Origin: Sediminibacterium sp. KACHI17
GTDB taxonomy: Bacteria > Bacteroidota > Bacteroidia > Chitinophagales > Chitinophagaceae
Length of the DNA stretch: 64,000 nt
Assembly: GCF_040362915.1 (NCBI RefSeq)
Contig: NZ_AP029612.1
Coordinates: 2,046,001-2,110,000 of the forward strand
Reading direction: 5' to 3'
Position 1 is the first letter of the stretch, and each line of letters begins with the position of its first letter. The notes under the pieces are model-generated. The model had not been told where the DNA came from. It was given only the letters and a program-made list of their open reading frames with translations, and searched no databases. Of this stretch, positions 60,684 to 64,000 are shown piece by piece. A program made the translations under genes and the position numbers.

Positions 60684-62690
60684 TTAACGACTAACCTCTA
60701 CTAAAATATCACCGCTAAATCCTGCTAAATCGAAAGCCCCCTCTACTATTCTTGCTGGCGAAAGCACCCCTTCTAAACACATTACATCCAACGGCATCCA
60801 TAAACCTTTCGGCATCTGTATGGTTTGACTATTTCTTGTTCCGTTGTAGACCACAAAAATGTTCCTTTTTTGCTCCGTTTTCATAGAAGGATTCGATATC
60901 ACTTCATGGGTCATATAACTAATAACGCCCTCTGGATTATTTTCAATGAATTGAATGCTTTTAAGAATATCGTCGGCTGAAGACAGTCTAAAAGATGAAT
61001 GCCATTTCTTTGAGCTGATCAGTTTTTGGATAAGAAAATAGGTACTCTTATTTTTTGTCTTCAATCCCCATCGTATCGCATTCACACTATCTCCTTTATT
61101 ATAGGAGTTCTCTTCTCCAAACTTAGAACGCAAAAATTCAGAACCCGCATGCAAAAAAGGGATCCCTTGTGAAGTCAACACGATCGTTAATGCCAACTCA
61201 TGCATTTTTTTTCTTTCTTCCTCTGAGGCCTCGGGTACCGATAATGCTATTTTATCCCACAGAACATTATTATCATGACACTCTGCATAAGTGATCACAT
61301 TCGATGGACCACTAGCATATGCTTCTTTAGAATAATTCACCTTACTCATATCAATTTGCCGATGTGGTAAGGAAGCCACGATCCCAAATTTCACTGATTC
61401 AGTATTTGCAGCCTTACCGGTTGCAAAACCCCGATCCTTAATATCAAATACACTTCCTTTGATTCCATCACGGATATCATCACTGAATACTGCTATCCCT
61501 TTTAACAGATGGGCATTTTTTTTCAACGCTCTTTTTTCTTCGGGATAAGGAGATGCACCGGCTGTCCATCCTTCACCATACAATAAGATATCCGGCTTGA
61601 TCTTATGCAGTGTATCTGAAATCAAATTCATGGTTTCAATATCATGAACACCCATCAGGTCAAAACGAAATCCATCAATATGATATTCCTTCACCCAATA
61701 CACCACACTCTCTAACATAAACTTGCGCATCATGGCTCTTTCACTTGCCGTTTCATTACCACAAGCCGTAGCATCAGAAAAACTACCATCAGGTTTTTGG
61801 CGATAGTAATAGCCCGGCACCAGTTGATTGAAGTTGGATGTTTCTGTTAATGCTGTATGGTTATACACCACATCCATCACCACACGCAATCCATTCTGAT
61901 GAAATGCCTGGATCATTTGTTTTAATTCTCGGATGCGTGTTCTGCCATCAGCTGCATCTGTACTATAAGAACCTTCGGGTACATTGTAATTCACCGGATC
62001 ATAACCCCAATTGTACTGACCGGTCTTGGTTTCATCAACTGAGTTATAATCATAGAAGGGTAATAAATGCACATGCGTTACACCCAGTTCTTTGATATGA
62101 TCCAATCCGGTTGAAAGTCCGGCTTTATTTCTGGTTCCCGTTTCCGCAAGCCCAAGAAATTTCCCTTTATGTTTTGCTCCCGATTCTTCATCGATAGTAG
62201 CATCCCGAATATGCAATTCATAAATGATAGCATCGGTAGGTAAATTTTTCTCCGAAAAATTCGGGCTCTTGTCTTGTTCCCAACCAACAGGATTTGTTTC
62301 TTTTAAATCAAGTACCTGTGCCCTTTGTCCATTGATACCAGTTGCTCTGGCATAGGGATCTGTTACTTCATTACTCCACCGGCCATTTATATTAGCACGA
62401 ACGGTATAAAACATACCCTTTAGATCACGATTTACAATAGCCACCCAAGTGCCTGATACATTTTTCTGCATTTGAATGGTCTGCTTTGCAACACCTCCCG
62501 TTCCTGTTTCATATAATTTCAACTCCATTGCTGATGCAGGCGGACTCCAAATTCTGAATACAGAAGATGATGGCGTATAAGTTAACCCCAAGTCAGACCC
62601 TTTATAGGTAGGATATCTATCAAATGTATATTGTGCATCAACTGCTGAAGAAAAAGCAAGCCATGCCATAAGCATCAAAATTTGTTTCAT
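60684..62690 (-). CDS. pulA: Type I pullulanase (GH13)
   Basis: 668 residues with a signal peptide (MKQILMLMAWLAFSSAVDAQ). An N-terminal CBM48-like domain (about 35-125) precedes the GH13 barrel. The pullulanase marker YNWGYDP is present, together with the nucleophile Asp (DGFRFDLMG), acid Glu (LYGEGW) and the third Asp (ECHDNNVLWD). It hydrolyses alpha-1,6 branches of pullulan or starch. The signal peptide places it in the periplasm or outside. The GHL10-type gene precedes it by 46 bases on the same strand, suggesting joint expression. Confidence 0.95.
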   Translation of the reverse strand: MKQILMLMAWLAFSSAVDAQYTFDRYPTYKGSDLGLTYTPSSSVFRIWSPPASAMELKLYETGTGGVAKQTIQMQKNVSGTWVAIVNRDLKGMFYTVRANINGRWSNEVTDPYARATGINGQRAQVLDLKETNPVGWEQDKSPNFSEKNLPTDAIIYELHIRDATIDEESGAKHKGKFLGLAETGTRNKAGLSTGLDHIKELGVTHVHLLPFYDYNSVDETKTGQYNWGYDPVNYNVPEGSYSTDAADGRTRIRELKQMIQAFHQNGLRVVMDVVYNHTALTETSNFNQLVPGYYYRQKPDGSFSDATACGNETASERAMMRKFMLESVVYWVKEYHIDGFRFDLMGVHDIETMNLISDTLHKIKPDILLYGEGWTAGASPYPEEKRALKKNAHLLKGIAVFSDDIRDGIKGSVFDIKDRGFATGKAANTESVKFGIVASLPHRQIDMSKVNYSKEAYASGPSNVITYAECHDNNVLWDKIALSVPEASEEERKKMHELALTIVLTSQGIPFLHAGSEFLRSKFGEENSYNKGDSVNAIRWGLKTKNKSTYFLIQKLISSKKWHSSFRLSSADDILKSIQFIENNPEGVISYMTHEVISNPSMKTEQKRNIFVVYNGTRNSQTIQMPKGLWMPLDVMCLEGVLSPARIVEGAFDLAGFSGDILVEVSR

Positions 62691-62736
62691 GATCTTCGAT
62701 TGTCTATCAATTTACATGTTTAGCAGCAAAAAAGAG

Positions 62737-64000
62737 CTATCGTTTACTTTCATTTCCTAATCTGTCAACAGCTGTTACTTTAATATTTGAAACAACCAGT
62801 TTTTCGTTTCCTCCATTGGCAATATATCTGTCGAGTAAAATAGATCTGTCTTTTCGGTTGAGTATCTGATACCTTTTCTGATTGCCATATTCATAATAAA
62901 TAACCCATCTGAAAACCGATGCTTCATTGGTATGTGTCCAACTGACTTTGATCTTATCTGTCAGTGTTTCCAGTGATACCATTGGTGTAGCAGGTGGCTC
63001 TGATCCCAGCCATGGACTTGCAGGTATCAATGCCTGTTTTTTATAAGGCCCATCGATCAGTGCTTTGGCCATAGGTGGATTTTTAGACACTGAAAAAATA
63101 TTCCAGTGAACCACGCCCATACTTTGTGGAAGCATCCCTCTAGAAATCATGATCTGACTCATGATCTCATTTACATTTTTAGCACTGGTATCTCTGCCAA
63201 CACTGATCCCCGGCCATAAATGTCGCTGCATGGTATTCTCACCTTGCCACCAACCCAGCAATACGGGATAGCTCTGTGGCATTCGGTTGATAGGCCAGTA
63301 TAACTGCGGAGAGAAATAATCGATCCACCCTTTATTCAACCAAAGCTTTGCATCAGCATACAACTGATCGTACTGATCGAAGCCTTCTATTGAAGCAGGA
63401 TAACCCGGACGCCAGATACCAAATGGACTCAATCCAAACTTCACATATTTCTTTTCTGCTTTGATCTCTTTATACAATCTCTCGATCAAAGTATTCACTG
63501 CATCCCTTCGCCAATCGCCGCGGGATAGTTGTCCACCGGATGCTTTGTAGGCCGACCAACTTTCATCATCCGGAAAATCATCCGTTCCGTTATAAGAAGG
63601 GTATGGATAGAAATAATCGTCGAAATGAATGCCATCAATATCGTAGCGCTTCACCAAATCTTTTACAACAGCAGAAGTAAGATCTTGTGTGGCTTTACGT
63701 GCCGGATCCATCCACCAATATCCTTCTTTCAATTTCATCACAAGGTCGGGTCTCTTCTTAACAATGGATTGCTCACTGATCTCTTTACCATCCTTATGAT
63801 GCGCACGATAGGGATTCAGCCATACATGCATTTCCATTCCACGGTCATGTGCAGCTTCTGTCCAGAATGTCAGCGGATCATACAATGGATCCGGGGCTTT
63901 CCCTTGTTGTCCGGTTAGATAATAAGACCAAGGCTCCAACTCACTGTTATACAAGGCATCAGCCTGCGGTCGTACCTGAAATACCACAGCATTGAAATGG
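62737..64000 (-). CDS. GHL10/DUF187-type glycoside hydrolase, N-terminus outside window
   Basis: At least 420 residues; the frame is still open at 64000, with HFNAVVFQVRPQADALYNS at the edge, so the apparent GTG start at 63987 is not real. The family (YngK-like, GH10-like barrel) shows GMEMHVWLNPYR, YDIDGIHFDDYFYPYP with the Asp pair, FGLSPFGIWRPGYP and IDYFSPQLYWPIN. A fibronectin-III-like C-terminal part follows (VSWTHTNEASVFRWVIYYE). These enzymes are linked to cell-wall or glycan cleavage. It precedes the pullulanase gene. Confidence 0.9.
   Translation of the reverse strand, partial: HFNAVVFQVRPQADALYNSELEPWSYYLTGQQGKAPDPLYDPLTFWTEAAHDRGMEMHVWLNPYRAHHKDGKEISEQSIVKKRPDLVMKLKEGYWWMDPARKATQDLTSAVVKDLVKRYDIDGIHFDDYFYPYPSYNGTDDFPDDESWSAYKASGGQLSRGDWRRDAVNTLIERLYKEIKAEKKYVKFGLSPFGIWRPGYPASIEGFDQYDQLYADAKLWLNKGWIDYFSPQLYWPINRMPQSYPVLLGWWQGENTMQRHLWPGISVGRDTSAKNVNEIMSQIMISRGMLPQSMGVVHWNIFSVSKNPPMAKALIDGPYKKQALIPASPWLGSEPPATPMVSLETLTDKIKVSWTHTNEASVFRWVIYYEYGNQKRYQILNRKDRSILLDRYIANGGNEKLVVSNIKVTAVDRLGNESKR

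Overview
The window looks like chromosomal DNA of a Bacteroidota bacterium, most probably of the family Chitinophagaceae. The evidence is a moderately low GC content, TAnnTTTG-type promoters instead of TATAAT boxes, few clear Shine-Dalgarno sequences, and family-typical genes: DUF4290, DUF3667, DUF6576-tailed rhomboid, DUF4369/TlpA fusion, a GH3-like protein, a CarboxypepD_reg-type TonB receptor and a Thermus-type long isocitrate dehydrogenase. The genus is not resolved. I see no tRNA, rRNA, CRISPR array, prophage or intact insertion sequence.

Layout. 1-3184: an RND efflux pump (truncated) with its adaptor lipoprotein, a small exported protein and a VIT-type metal transporter. 3294-8646: housekeeping genes (amidohydrolase, recO, pheS, DUF4290 protein with a Gly/Arg/Asn tail, murA). 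8652-12523: a seven-PAS histidine kinase with a single-domain response regulator. 12643-19254: nitroreductase, gmk, SDR, lysS, GNAT, rluE and an lpxD-like gene. 19337-21335: thioredoxin-like protein, small exported protein and an epimerase. 21399-26063: a metal-homeostasis block (Fur-family regulator, SCO1, MerC, DtxR-family regulator, TonB receptor) with two good operator candidates. 26141-39983: cysS, a membrane-anchored endonuclease/phosphatase-fold protein, two rhomboids, rlmD, a TlpA-like protein, icd, metF, lptB, a GH3-like protein and fabG. 40203-42748: small exported protein, SulP transporter and beta-carbonic anhydrase, probably a bicarbonate-handling unit. 42908-47372: a three-gene type I secretion-like exporter whose ATPase has degenerate motifs. 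47364-50863: paaZ, an enoyl-CoA hydratase and an AlkA-like glycosylase in one tight operon. 51478-55216: DUF3667 protein, GAF histidine kinase, HD hydrolase and a lipoprotein cyclophilin. 55251-57680: an AlgI/AlgJ-like O-acetylation pair. 57733-58400: a gene-poor patch with a broken amidase and a candidate structured RNA. 58557-64000: PAS-LuxR regulator, a membrane P-loop protein of unknown function, pullulanase and a GHL10-type glycosidase running off the window.

How it fits together. Most of the window is core metabolism and translation (three aminoacyl-tRNA synthetases, two rRNA modification enzymes, nucleotide, folate and TCA enzymes). The parts most worth attention are (i) the metal-regulation block, where palindromes sit inside the merC and TonB-receptor promoters; (ii) a set of genes whose promoter boxes end 3-4 bases before the start codon, predicting leaderless mRNAs; (iii) a possible minus-strand RNA at about 58181-58375 with nested stems, a possible pseudoknot and a terminator; (iv) MurA with Asp in place of the fosfomycin-reactive Cys; and (v) the exporter with a degenerate ATPase. 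Many starts given here are shorter than the longest open frame, because an internal ATG fits the signal peptide, domain or promoter better.
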